Assembly: GCA_038227045.1 (NCBI GenBank)
Contig: JBBRQD010000017.1
Location: 8,504-72,503, forward strand
Reading direction: 5' to 3'
Length of the DNA stretch: 64,000 nucleotides
Origin: JANXLS01 sp038227045
Lineage (GTDB): Bacteria > Planctomycetota > SZUA-567 > H5-PLA8
The notes beneath the pieces are model-generated. The model saw nothing but the letters and a program-made list of their open reading frames with translations, did no database searches and was not told the DNA's origin. Position numbers and translations under genes: made by a program. Within the stretch, counting starts at the first letter, position 1. The number at the start of each line of letters is the position of its first letter. This document shows positions 1 to 8,629 of the stretch, in pieces.

Positions 1-8
1 CGGGTAAT

Positions 9-455
9 ATGTCCGAATCCAATTCGATTGTATTGACCCGCGCTCCTTTGGACGCGCGCGCGCTTGAGCGCCTCGTTGCCGATCCAGGGGCGGGGGCGGT
101 CGTGTCTTTCGTTGGGCTGACGCGCGACCATCATTTGGGGCGCCGCGTGCTGGGTTTGGAATACGAGGCGCACGAAATTCTCGCAAAAAGAATGCTGGAG
201 AAATTGCGCGACGAGGCCATCCAGCGCTTCGGTTTGGTGCGCGCGGCGATTTATCACCGATTGGGACGCGTCGAAATCGGCGAGGCCAGCGTCGTGATTG
301 CGGTCAGTTCCGCGCATCGCGCCGCGGCATTTGACGGCTGCCGATTTTTGATCGACGCATTGAAAACCAGCGTGCCGATCTGGAAGAAGGAATTCTACGC
401 CGACGGTTCCGCTCCCGATTGGGTCGGCCCGGACGGAAATCCCGTCTCGATTTAA
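9..455 (+). CDS. moaE: Molybdopterin synthase catalytic subunit MoaE
   Basis: Large subunit of cytoplasmic molybdopterin synthase, which inserts the two dithiolene sulfurs into cyclic pyranopterin monophosphate using thiocarboxylated MoaD. The 148 residues match the family's usual length. Family-typical stretches are visible: GLTRDHHLGRRVLGLEYEA near residue 36, the AIYHRLGRVEIGEASV strand, and LKTSVPIWKKEFY near the C-terminus, which carries the lysines expected at the active site. The ATG at 9 lies at the very edge of the window, so a moaD or other moa gene immediately upstream cannot be seen. A molybdenum enzyme of the sulfite-oxidase type is encoded at 21691-22338. Recognition is by family sequence and is firm. 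Confidence 0.93.
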   Translation: MSESNSIVLTRAPLDARALERLVADPGAGAVVSFVGLTRDHHLGRRVLGLEYEAHEILAKRMLEKLRDEAIQRFGLVRAAIYHRLGRVEIGEASVVIAVSSAHRAAAFDGCRFLIDALKTSVPIWKKEFYADGSAPDWVGPDGNPVSI

Positions 456-480
456 TAGATCGCGGGTTAGACAGTGTGGT

Positions 481-521
481 TGAAGTTTAAAAGGTTGAAG
501 GTTGAAGGTTGAAAGTTAATT
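481..521 (+). repeat. GGTTGAA heptamer word repeat
   Basis: A short intergenic run of near-identical heptamers (GGTTGAA, GGTTGAA, GGTTGAA, then GAAAGTT). Almost the same string occurs at 32062-32089 and 48893-48925, both just after a stop codon. This copy lies between moaE and the PQQ-propeller gene. Function unknown. Confidence 0.6.
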
Positions 522-543
522 GACTTGAAGACAGGAATCCGCA

Positions 544-1851
544 ATGCGCACTTTCGCTGTATTGTTCACGCTCGCCGCTCTTTCCTTCGCCGCATTCGCA
601 ACCGACGAATGGCCGCAGTTTCGTGGGCCGGGCGGACAGGGTTACGCGGAGGCCAAGGCGCTGCCGGTCACCTGGAGCGAAACGGAGAATATCAAATGGA
701 AGACGCCGCTGCCCGGCGAAGCATGGTCGTCGCCTGTAGTGTCCGGCAATGAAATCTGGATGACCAATTCGACCGACGAAGGCAAATCGCTGCGCGCGTT
801 CAGCGTGGCTCTCGATACCGGCAAGATCATTTTCGATGTCGAAGTCTTTCACGTCGACAAACCCGAATTCAAGCACAAGCTCAACAGTTTCGCCTCGCCC
901 ACTCCGATTTTGGAAAAAGGGCGACTCTATGTTTTCTTCGGCACATACGGCATGGCGTGCCTTTCGACCCACGATGGCAAAAAAATCTGGGAGAACACGG
1001 ACATCAAGCATGCGACGCAAAACGGCGCGGGCAGCACGCCGATTTCGTACAAGGACAAAATTCTTGTGTGCATCGACGGGATGGATGTGCAGTACCAACT
1101 CGCGCTTAACAAGTCCGACGGCAAAGTGGCGTGGAAGACGCCGCGCTCGATGCCTTTTGGTCCGAAGACTAAGGAAGACATGAAGAAAGCGTATGGCACG
1201 CCGCTGGTCTATCAATTCGAAGGCAAGGATCAGATGATCGCCACGGCCGCCGAAGGCTTTTACGCGTACGATCCGGCGACGGGCAAGGAACTCTGGCGCC
1301 TGAAGCAGCCTGGTTTTTCAAACGTGCCGATTCCGGTTTATGGAAACGGCATGTTGTTCATGAGCACCGGTTTTATGAAGCCGCAGATGTGGGCGGTGAA
1401 ACCGATCGCGGGCGGCAGCGAGAAGCTGGATCTGCCGCCGGAGAATGTGGTCTGGAAGATTAGCGGGCAGGCGACGATGCTCGCGGATGTTGGGAAATCC
1501 GACGCGAAACCGGTCACGGTGAGCAGCCCGACGCGGCCGTCTCCGATCCTGATTGGCAACCGCCTGTATCTCATCAGCGACACCGGCGCGCTCAGTTGCC
1601 TTGACGCGGCCACCGGCAATGTCGTCTGGATCGAGAAACTCGGCAAGGAATATTCCACCTCGCCGACGTATGTGGACGGCAAGGTGTACCTCTTCAATCA
1701 AATTGGCAACGCGATTGTCTTTGAACCGGGTGAGACCTACAAAAAGCTCGCGGAAAATACACTCGAAGAAGGCTGCATGGCCTCACCTGCCATCGTCGGA
1801 AAGGCGCTCATCGTGCGAACGAAAAAAGCGCTTTATCGCATCGAAAAGTGA
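544..1851 (+). CDS. Secreted PQQ-like beta-propeller protein
   Basis: An exported beta-propeller of the BamB/PQQ-repeat type. Residues 1-19 form a signal peptide (MRTFAVLFTLAALSFAAFA). The mature part opens with WPQFRGPGGQGYAE, the usual start of planctomycete outer-membrane-assembly-like propellers. Blade motifs recur through the 435 residues: GKKIWENT, GKELWRLK, GNVVWIEKLG, and YAYDPATGK or SCLDAATGN before them. No catalytic residues for PQQ-dependent dehydrogenation can be assigned, so a scaffold or binding role is as likely as an enzyme. AGGA lies shortly before the ATG at 544. It is a single gene, convergent with the next one across a hairpin at 1859-1885. Confidence 0.85.
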   Translation: MRTFAVLFTLAALSFAAFATDEWPQFRGPGGQGYAEAKALPVTWSETENIKWKTPLPGEAWSSPVVSGNEIWMTNSTDEGKSLRAFSVALDTGKIIFDVEVFHVDKPEFKHKLNSFASPTPILEKGRLYVFFGTYGMACLSTHDGKKIWENTDIKHATQNGAGSTPISYKDKILVCIDGMDVQYQLALNKSDGKVAWKTPRSMPFGPKTKEDMKKAYGTPLVYQFEGKDQMIATAAEGFYAYDPATGKELWRLKQPGFSNVPIPVYGNGMLFMSTGFMKPQMWAVKPIAGGSEKLDLPPENVVWKISGQATMLADVGKSDAKPVTVSSPTRPSPILIGNRLYLISDTGALSCLDAATGNVVWIEKLGKEYSTSPTYVDGKVYLFNQIGNAIVFEPGETYKKLAENTLEEGCMASPAIVGKALIVRTKKALYRIEK

Positions 1852-1858
1852 TTTACTC

Positions 1859-1885
1859 GTAGGGCGGATTAGAAATCCGCCCTAC
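1859..1885. terminator. Perfect hairpin between convergent genes
   Basis: A 12 bp perfect inverted repeat (GTAGGGCGGATT / AATCCGCCCTAC) with a 3-base loop lies between the stop of the propeller gene and the stop of the convergent minus-strand gene. The minus-strand stop codon (1882-1884) is inside the right arm. There is no T-run, so it may be a short palindromic repeat that acts as a bidirectional terminator. A related GTAGGACGG hairpin is at 38110-38184. Confidence 0.6.
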
Positions 1886-3705
1886 TTGATTTCCTTCAAG
1901 AGCGCGTCCGCATCGGCCCTCAAACTGGAATTTTTCGGAATCTCCGCGAGGGCAGTGCGGGCGTCTTTCAGTAGCGCTTCCCTTTCGTGCGGGTTTTGTT
2001 TAGCGCATGCCACGGCAGCATTCGCCAGCGCGAAGCGGCCATAATCGTTAGGCGCGAGACGCAGCGCTTCGCGGGCTTTTTCAAGCGCCACCGCCGGGTC
2101 GCGTTTCAAGTACAGGTCCAGCATGCACAAATACGCCAGGCTGGTGCCGTGGGGTTCCGCGAAATCCGGCGCCAGTGCGGTCTTTGTCGCACCGATCGTG
2201 AAAAAGTGTTCCGCTTTCGTGGCGTCGCCCATTGAATACGCGTCAATTCCGAGTTCCATGGCGACCCATTGCTTGCGATTGTAGCGATCGGCATCGGGGC
2301 ATTTTTCGAGCGCGATTAAGAACTCGTTTCGCCATGCTTGATGAGCCGTTTCGTATTGCGGCGAACCGGGAACTGCGTTCGTATATTGAGCGAACAACTT
2401 GCCGCCCAATCCATAGTGGGCGTAAAAGGACTGCGGCTGTTTTCGTGTGGCATCCAACGACAACTCGAACATCGAGGACCAGACATATCCGCGCGCTGTG
2501 GTCAGGGCGACGCAGATCGTGACGAACACGGCACCGAGCGCAAGCGGAAGCCTCTCTTTGAATCTCGCGCCCGCATAACGCGCGATCAACCCCGCCGCCA
2601 TTTCGCTGAAGGCGATCCAGAATCCCGGCGCGGCCAGATAAAGGTAGCGGTCCTGCATCCAGTGCACGATCGAGATCAGGTTCGCGTTTGGCGCGATCGC
2701 TGAAAAAAACCAGAACCAGCCGAAGGCGCACAGCCAGCGATTGCGCGCGAAAAAAATCGTCGCGGCAAGGGTTCCAAAAAAGATCGCGCCATACGTCCAC
2801 GCACGCGCGCCGCCCAGCCCCAGGATTGGCTCGACGTAATACATGGCGCTCAATTGAATTGGACAGACGAGATTTAGAAAGTAGCGGCTGAATATCTCAA
2901 GATCGGTCAGGAGCGCCGTGAAAACGGTTCCACCTGGCGGGGCGACAATATCGTCGATATGCGTAAAAAGATTCACGCGCAAACAGACGAACGCAATCAC
3001 GGTTAGCGCGGCCAGTCCGGCGATGCTTGGGATTAAGCTCTTTGAAAGTGAAGCACTTAACGGTTCCGCGTCCCCTTCGCCTTCGTCCGCCCCGAAAAAT
3101 CGTGCTTGAATCGCGGGAACCCGATAGACGCATTCGAGCAACGCCATGATCGGCAGCAACCCCAGCGCGCTCGGCTTTCCAAGCAGGGCCAGCGCGAATA
3201 GAACGCAGGTTACCGGCCAACGCCAGAACGGAGCGTTTGCGGAAATCGCGCCGGATTGGGGCGCCGGCCGAAGCGCGAAAGACTGCGTCCACAGCGCCGC
3301 GAACCCAAACAACGCAGCCAAAGCGTTTTTGCGCTCCGACACCCAGCACAGCGTTTCGCATGTCAGCGGATGAACGGAAAAGAGCAGCGCGATGAAAAAT
3401 GCACGCCGCTTCGAAAAGCGCAGCCGCGCCAGCAGGCTCCAGAGGAACAGCGCGGCGCCCGCGTGAAGCAGCAACGTGTCCAAACGGACGCCGGGCGCCC
3501 AACTGTGGAAGCGTTTTTCAGCCCACCCGGCGTGCAGCCATCGGTCTACTTTGTAAGACAGCATGGCGACGGGAATATACGAGGTGTTTCTTTTCGGAAC
3601 GAAATAATCCCATGCGGTCGTCGCGTCTGCAAATATGGGACTGTCGATGTGAGCGGAATCGTCGTACTCAATAAATGGCGCGCCGAAACAGCCGATCAGA
3701 GCCAC
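1882..3705 (-). CDS. Multi-pass membrane protein with C-terminal TPR, glycosyltransferase-like (TMTC/PMT type)
   Basis: Inner-membrane protein of about 607 residues. It has an acidic motif right after the first segment (FIEYDDSAHID), many hydrophobic helices to about residue 400, and a TPR-like tail (ALEKAREALRLAPNDYGRFA). This layout matches O-mannosyltransferase/TMTC-like proteins that use lipid-linked sugar donors; the acceptor is unknown. The stated start is a GTG at 3703-3705 with no ribosome-binding site, and it cuts the first membrane helix. An in-frame upstream stretch after the TGA at 3778-3780 encodes a complete signal anchor beginning KASTSFWLCGAAIALSGG. That stretch has GGAG six bases before an ATC at 3760-3762, so the true start is probably there (see findings). 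The gene directly follows the HD hydrolase gene in the same frame. Confidence 0.72.
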   Translation of the reverse strand: MALIGCFGAPFIEYDDSAHIDSPIFADATTAWDYFVPKRNTSYIPVAMLSYKVDRWLHAGWAEKRFHSWAPGVRLDTLLLHAGAALFLWSLLARLRFSKRRAFFIALLFSVHPLTCETLCWVSERKNALAALFGFAALWTQSFALRPAPQSGAISANAPFWRWPVTCVLFALALLGKPSALGLLPIMALLECVYRVPAIQARFFGADEGEGDAEPLSASLSKSLIPSIAGLAALTVIAFVCLRVNLFTHIDDIVAPPGGTVFTALLTDLEIFSRYFLNLVCPIQLSAMYYVEPILGLGGARAWTYGAIFFGTLAATIFFARNRWLCAFGWFWFFSAIAPNANLISIVHWMQDRYLYLAAPGFWIAFSEMAAGLIARYAGARFKERLPLALGAVFVTICVALTTARGYVWSSMFELSLDATRKQPQSFYAHYGLGGKLFAQYTNAVPGSPQYETAHQAWRNEFLIALEKCPDADRYNRKQWVAMELGIDAYSMGDATKAEHFFTIGATKTALAPDFAEPHGTSLAYLCMLDLYLKRDPAVALEKAREALRLAPNDYGRFALANAAVACAKQNPHEREALLKDARTALAEIPKNSSLRADADALLKEIK

Positions 3706-3777
3706 GCCGCCGCTCAGCGCGATGGCCGCGCCGCACAGCCAAAAAGAAGTCGATGCTTTGATGCGCGCGTCTCCGTT

Positions 3778-4341
3778 TCAATCCCGCACGACAAACGCCT
3801 GGGCGAGATGCCGCTTGAGGTCTTCAAATCCGTTGCGCAGCGCGTCTTCGAGCGGCGGGCAGACGTTTTCACAGGCTTTTAGAATGCGCTCGGTTTCGTG
3901 CACGTACCGCTCGCACTTTTCCTTCGGCGGATTTTCGCCGCGCAGCAGATCGGTGACATTGTCCAGCCTGTCGGCCAGTTTGATGCGCTTGGCTCGCGGC
4001 GTGATGAACCGGATGTGCTCGATCATGGTCGACCGGCGCTGCGCTTTCGGCAGGCGATTGTCATTGGTCAGTTCGGCGACCAGCGACGCGACCGGCGCGC
4101 CGAATTGATGCGCAATCGTGTCGAAGGTCGCGCCGCAGTCTTCGATCGTGTCGTGCAGATAGGCGGCGCAGAGCACTTCCTGATCGTGCTCGGCAGCGAT
4201 GGTGCGAAGATATTCGACCACGCGGAATAGATGCACGGCGTACGGCGTTTTTTCGTCGTCGCGTGTCTGGCTGGCGTGCGCCTGGCACGCAAAGAGGGCT
4301 GCCCGGGCGATTTTATCGGCCGCATCTAATTCTTTAGTCAT
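3778..4341 (-). CDS. HD-domain (p)ppGpp hydrolase-like protein (MESH1/SpoT hydrolase type)
   Basis: Small cytoplasmic HD phosphohydrolase of 187 residues, about the size of single-domain alarmone hydrolases. Visible motifs are HASQTRDDEKTPYAVHLFRV (first metal His and substrate pocket), AAYLHDTIEDCGATFDTI (the HD pair and the ED pair), VAELTNDNRLPKAQR and AKRIKLADRLDNVTDL (final metal Asp). This order matches the Mn-dependent hydrolase domain of SpoT and MESH1. No synthetase or TGS domain is present, so the likely reaction is removal of the 3'-pyrophosphate from (p)ppGpp or a related nucleotide. The substrate is inferred. It is the first gene of a likely two-gene unit with the membrane protein downstream. 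Confidence 0.8.
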   Translation of the reverse strand: MTKELDAADKIARAALFACQAHASQTRDDEKTPYAVHLFRVVEYLRTIAAEHDQEVLCAAYLHDTIEDCGATFDTIAHQFGAPVASLVAELTNDNRLPKAQRRSTMIEHIRFITPRAKRIKLADRLDNVTDLLRGENPPKEKCERYVHETERILKACENVCPPLEDALRNGFEDLKRHLAQAFVVRD

Positions 4342-4360
4342 GCGGGCATCTTAATGGGTC

Positions 4361-7300
4361 TTACCGCAATTTCCAGGACTTGGCGGCGGCCGTTGTCCGT
4401 CCTATGTACATGAAGCGCCCGGCGCTCAGCTTCGTGGTATCGGCCAAGTCGATCTGGAACGATAAATTCATATCGACCTTCACAATGTCCGTTCCCGATT
4501 TGGCGAGGGGCAAACCCGTTCCCCCGGCCGCGTCGTCCTGCGGCACGTTCAACATCTGCAGGCTGAATGCGCCGGTGACCGAATTAAACGTCATCTTTTT
4601 CAAACCGCTGGCCGGAGCCGGTTTCGCGGTGAACGTCAGGATGCCGTTCTTGTTCACAATCAAAAATGTGGGGAGCGTTATGTTGTAGTCGCCCAAAAAA
4701 ATCTTGAAATTTCCGGAGGTGCTGTTGAGTTTGATCACGCCGGGTTTTACAAGTTGTCCTTTGATCGTGAATGTGTGTCCTTTTAACGACACTTCCTGCG
4801 CCGTGAAACTGGAGATCAGGAACGCTCCGGAGATTTCGCTGCCCGTCCCGCCGAATGCGTAGTTCGCCAGGCCGGTGACATTTTTCTTGGCATGATAAAG
4901 TGTCTCCACGTTGGCCTGCAACGTGAGTGTATCGACGCCGATCGTGAGCGGCAGGGGCACGGGAACGGCCGTGGTAATGGTGTCGTTGACCATACCCAGT
5001 GCAGCCATCTCAGCACGAATGCTTGCGGACCCCACTTGAAACAAGAAAACGCCAGTCGCGGGATTGATTGCAAAATTAATGACGGGCGTCGCCCCCGATG
5101 CCGATTTGAATTGTCCTTTTGCATCGAGGTTAAAAGCAAACGTTTTCCCGCCGAGTGAAACCTGCGCGATCAATCCGGTCACCGTGTTGTTGAGCGACGA
5201 GACATCGAAGACGCCGGTTATCGTGGCCGCATCGTTGCTTAAATTGAAGTAATCGAGTTTGACCACCGCACTGCGTATGAACAGTCCCGGTACAATCGGC
5301 GGCGTATTGGCGAGTGGTACGCCGAGCGGTGTCGCCTGTCCCGAATTGCCGCCAGTGCCGACCGTGATGACGGCCGTGTCGAAGACGCTGTATGCGCCTT
5401 TCGTCAGCCTCAATTGGGCGATATAGGTTCCATTGTTCTTATAAATGTGCGAGGGAGAGACCAATGTCGAGGAGGTTCCGTCGCCGAAATCCCAATTCAA
5501 TGTATCGTAACTGCCCGTCGAATTCAGCGAATTGAAGCTGACCGTCAGCGGCGCTTCGCCCGATGACGGACTGGCCGACGCGACCGCGACCAACGGGACG
5601 CCAATCGAACCGGCGGCGGAGGAGTCTACGAGCGCGGCGGCGACGTTGATGCGGTCGGCGGGCTGCGAGGCGCCGTTGCGCCCGTCGAGCCACGCCACAA
5701 GGAACAAATTTCCGCCTTGCGACGCGACGCTGTTGCGAAGGATTCCGCGCGTGGCGCTGTCGATCTGAAACGGAATCGGATCCATATCGGTGCCGTCGAA
5801 ACTCACGCGCTTTCCAATAATGTGGTACACGGTGCTGCTGACGCGTTCGTTGCGCAGGAATAGCCACTCGGTGGCTCCCGGAAAAGCGGGGGCAAACGAA
5901 TCGAGCGATTGATTGCCGATTGGACCGAGTCCCATTTCGGCGAAGATGCCGGTCGGCGGCGTCACCGCGCCGGTTAGGCTGAGATGGTGCAGATAAACGG
6001 CGCTGCTTTCAATCTGGGCAAACGACGACAGAATCTGCCATTCGTTGTTGTTGAACACGGCGCCGATTGGCCGTCCATATCCAATAGAACCATCCGTTTG
6101 CACTTCAGTGTCTTTGAACAGCGCCGTGCCGCCCGGATCCAGCACGACACCACTGGTCTGAATGCGAATGCTGCGGTGCAGCGCGGGTATTTCATTGAGT
6201 TCCTGATACAAAAGCAGCGTGTCACCGTTGGGCCGTTGCGCGGTCAGGTACTCGAGCGCCTGGTTGATGACCGTGAAATTGGATTTTACCGCCACGGCTT
6301 GGGCGGCGACGCCCAGGCTGGTCACGAACGTGTAATACACCTGCGAACCGCCGGTAAGATTCTGGGGCGTGTCCGACCATGCCACGACAAAATTGGTGCC
6401 ATTGTAGGTCGCGAGCGGATCTTCAGTGACGTTGCCGGTTGTGGCCGAAATCAGGAAATCGGTGCCACCGAGCAACGTTCCAGTACTGCCCACGATCGCG
6501 CCGCGAATGCCGGGGCTGACCTTCTGATCGTCAGACCACACCACCAGCCAATTCGAGCCGTCGAAGGCACATTCGATGCGTTGAAAACGCCACGGCAGCG
6601 GCGCGCCGACATTGCTTGAAATGGCGAACGGCGTGGACACGGTTCCGGATTGTGAAACGGTCGCACCGAGAATCTGCGGAAGGGCCGGGCCGGCCGTGTA
6701 GTCCGTCCACGCGACCAGATAATTGTTGCTGCCCGCACATACTGTCGGCTGATCGACGCCCGTTGCATTGCCGACTTCGTTCGAAACCGCAAAATCGGTT
6801 CCCACCAGCGGATCGATCACCACGGGGTATTGCGCCTGGTCGAGCCAGGCCAACGGAATGGCGAAGTAGGCGCTCATCGCGAGCGCGTCGAGAACAGGCT
6901 CGACGATCAGGCTCTTGCCGCCGGCGTCGCGCACCATGACCTGTCCATACCGCACGGCGATCGCTCCGGCTTTGTCCGCAAAAAAGATTCCACCGTTTCG
7001 CCCCGAGCGGGCCGGCAAAGCCACGAGATCTTTCAATTCCATATCGAACGCGAAGGCGAGATCCTCGTCGCCGGCCGGTTTTGCGTCCAGCACAAAGCTC
7101 TGTTCAATGCCGTCGCCGCGCGGTTCGTAGCATTCTTCAAGCGACGGAGCGCGCCAATAACTGATTCCGCCCGCGCCCTTCGCCACCGCCACTTCGGTAT
7201 CGGCAGAAACGTCCGTATCGCGGTCAAATAGGGCCAAGGCGCCACTGGTGACGCTCTTGAGCCGCACGCGCAATTCGCTCGTCTTTCCGCTTGCTGATTT

Positions 7301-7639
7301 GGGCAAATAACGCAACCCATCGCCGGCGGAAAGCAGCGCCGTATATCGCGCTGTCGATGCTTCGTAGACGCCGTTGGCGCGTTCGACAAACATCGGTGCC
7401 TCGGGCATTTTCGCCGCGCCGCCGGCCACGCGTTTTGGGGGTGTTTTTGAAAAAGTGACCGGCGCAATAGGAGCGACTGCCGCTTCGCTGGCCGATGGAG
7501 ATACCGGCACAAATGCCGTTACCGGGGCTGCCGCTGGATGGTTCTTCGAGATAGGCTTTAGAAGGGCCAGAGCTGCGCCGCTGCCCGCCGCGAGAGCGAA
7601 AATCCAGGCCATGCCGTAGTATTTTGTTTTCCGAAACAT
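4361..7639 (-). CDS. Large secreted PKD-domain protein
   Basis: A 1092-residue exported protein. A hydrophobic segment near residues 8-28 (AWIFALAAGSGAALALL) acts as signal or anchor. Residues of about 250-650 show repeated blade-like strands (NYLVAWTDY, NWLVVWSDD, NFVVAWSDT, LFLVAWLDG) typical of beta-propeller or adhesin repeats. A PKD domain follows near residue 716 with the signature LNWDFGDGTSST and SHIYKNNGTYIAQLRL. The C-terminal third is beta-rich with no family I recognise. The start is the ATG at 7637-7639, preceded by GGAGAGG; the codon before it (TTG) is less likely. A surface or envelope role in carbohydrate or protein binding is inferred. Base use matches the neighbours. Confidence 0.75.
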   Translation of the reverse strand: MFRKTKYYGMAWIFALAAGSGAALALLKPISKNHPAAAPVTAFVPVSPSASEAAVAPIAPVTFSKTPPKRVAGGAAKMPEAPMFVERANGVYEASTARYTALLSAGDGLRYLPKSASGKTSELRVRLKSVTSGALALFDRDTDVSADTEVAVAKGAGGISYWRAPSLEECYEPRGDGIEQSFVLDAKPAGDEDLAFAFDMELKDLVALPARSGRNGGIFFADKAGAIAVRYGQVMVRDAGGKSLIVEPVLDALAMSAYFAIPLAWLDQAQYPVVIDPLVGTDFAVSNEVGNATGVDQPTVCAGSNNYLVAWTDYTAGPALPQILGATVSQSGTVSTPFAISSNVGAPLPWRFQRIECAFDGSNWLVVWSDDQKVSPGIRGAIVGSTGTLLGGTDFLISATTGNVTEDPLATYNGTNFVVAWSDTPQNLTGGSQVYYTFVTSLGVAAQAVAVKSNFTVINQALEYLTAQRPNGDTLLLYQELNEIPALHRSIRIQTSGVVLDPGGTALFKDTEVQTDGSIGYGRPIGAVFNNNEWQILSSFAQIESSAVYLHHLSLTGAVTPPTGIFAEMGLGPIGNQSLDSFAPAFPGATEWLFLRNERVSSTVYHIIGKRVSFDGTDMDPIPFQIDSATRGILRNSVASQGGNLFLVAWLDGRNGASQPADRINVAAALVDSSAAGSIGVPLVAVASASPSSGEAPLTVSFNSLNSTGSYDTLNWDFGDGTSSTLVSPSHIYKNNGTYIAQLRLTKGAYSVFDTAVITVGTGGNSGQATPLGVPLANTPPIVPGLFIRSAVVKLDYFNLSNDAATITGVFDVSSLNNTVTGLIAQVSLGGKTFAFNLDAKGQFKSASGATPVINFAINPATGVFLFQVGSASIRAEMAALGMVNDTITTAVPVPLPLTIGVDTLTLQANVETLYHAKKNVTGLANYAFGGTGSEISGAFLISSFTAQEVSLKGHTFTIKGQLVKPGVIKLNSTSGNFKIFLGDYNITLPTFLIVNKNGILTFTAKPAPASGLKKMTFNSVTGAFSLQMLNVPQDDAAGGTGLPLAKSGTDIVKVDMNLSFQIDLADTTKLSAGRFMYIGRTTAAAKSWKLR

Positions 7640-7694
7640 CAAACCAACCTCTCCACTGTAAGCGCGCAGTCCCCACTTCTGTATAGCAATGGTG

Positions 7695-7722
7695 ATTCTA
7701 CGTGCGTTCGCGCTTACTACAA
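7695..7722 (-). promoter_or_regulatory. Candidate promoter for the PKD protein
   Basis: On the minus strand, TTGTAG (7717-7722) and TAGAAT (7695-7700) are separated by 16 bases and lie about 55 bases before the ATG at 7639. Pattern match only. Confidence 0.35.
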
Positions 7723-7924
7723 TAAAAACGGCTTCTTTTTAAGGGAGTCACAATGATTAGAAGCCGCGCAACGGCATATTCTTCAATATTCTTCCGGCGA
7801 ATCGGAAATGTAATCAAAACTCTCAAACTGGGTGAGAATGGCGGGCGGTTGGCTATAGTTGCGGCATGTTCTCCTCTTCCCCTTTTGAGAGGGAAAGAGG
7901 CGTGCACCTCGATTCCGTCACCTC

Positions 7925-8089
7925 TATTGACCCGCGAATTTCTAAAGCATCATTCTCGCTTGCGGCGGGCGGCGTTGAACTTCGTTGGTCTCGCACGGCG
8001 TATCTTCCCAATACGCCTTTGCTCGACCGCCTCGTTCAACTTGACCGGCGCGGCGCGATAATGACGCTTTAGAAACGCGCGGGCCAATA
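7925..8089. mobile_element. Family B MITE-like palindromic element, copy 1
   Basis: A 165 bp imperfect palindrome bounded by TA dinucleotides. The termini are TATTGACCCGCG and, inverted, CGCGGGCCAATA; the next inner stretch is TTTCTAAAGC, and the centre is GGCGTAT-cttccca-ATACGCC. Nearly the same 165 bp occurs at 9691-9855, and a copy cut by the window end occurs at 63865-64000. Equal length, terminal inverted repeats and TA ends are what a miniature element of an IS630/Tc1-like transposase would leave. No transposase is in the window. Together with the candidate promoter this fills most of the 7640-8092 gap, in which I see no gene. Confidence 0.8.
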
Positions 8090-8092
8090 AAT

Positions 8093-8500
8093 CTACTTAA
8101 TCTCAAACTCTTCAACAAACTTGCCGCTAAAATCTTCGATTCTTACAATTAAGCTCTTGACTCCGTTTGCGATGGAGTCGCTTGCTAATATTTTCACATT
8201 TAAGTTGTAATCGCGCTCGACTTTCATGCCGTCGAAGACGATTTTGATATGGGTCTTGTCGTTGACTGAATTACTCGAGATATCGGTGCTGCTATGAAAA
8301 ACGTTGGACCTGTCCCACTTTACTTTCTCGATTTTCACGGGCACGTATGAATTGCCGTGCTTCGCTGGCCCGATTGTGAGCGTTGATTGCGAACTATCGA
8401 CTTCGGCTTGAGCTTCCAATTTCATAATCTTCTCTTCCGCGCGGCCACTCAGCGCCATTATTGAAATTGCGGTTGCGGCGATACTCATCAATGCCTTCAT
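8093..8500 (-). CDS. Small secreted protein of unknown function
   Basis: A 135-residue protein with a signal peptide at residues 1-21 (MKALMSIAATAISIMALSGRA, cleavage likely before EEKIM). The mature part is rich in charged and beta-forming residues (AQAEVDSSQSTLTIGPAKHG, DKTHIKIVFDGMKVERDYNL) and ends in FSGKFVEEFEIK. I recognise no family. The start is supported by GGAG about eight bases before the ATG. It is a single gene: its 3' end abuts the family B element and the next gene is divergent. Confidence 0.6.
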   Translation of the reverse strand: MKALMSIAATAISIMALSGRAEEKIMKLEAQAEVDSSQSTLTIGPAKHGNSYVPVKIEKVKWDRSNVFHSSTDISSNSVNDKTHIKIVFDGMKVERDYNLNVKILASDSIANGVKSLIVRIEDFSGKFVEEFEIK

Positions 8501-8629
8501 CGGGTTGTCTCCGTTATTGCGCTCATGAAGTGATCCGTCTAAAAGTAAGACAGAATTTCGATTCGCATTGCTGCAATTCAGCGTATTGGTTTATTCAAGA
8601 GAACGCGCTCATTTCGTAAGGATGCGATC

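Noticed and set aside
3703..3780. Stop-codon readthrough fusing the HD hydrolase to the membrane protein
   Set aside because: The same frame continues across the TGA, but a fused soluble hydrolase-membrane glycosyltransferase has no precedent I know, and a ribosome site lies right after the stop.
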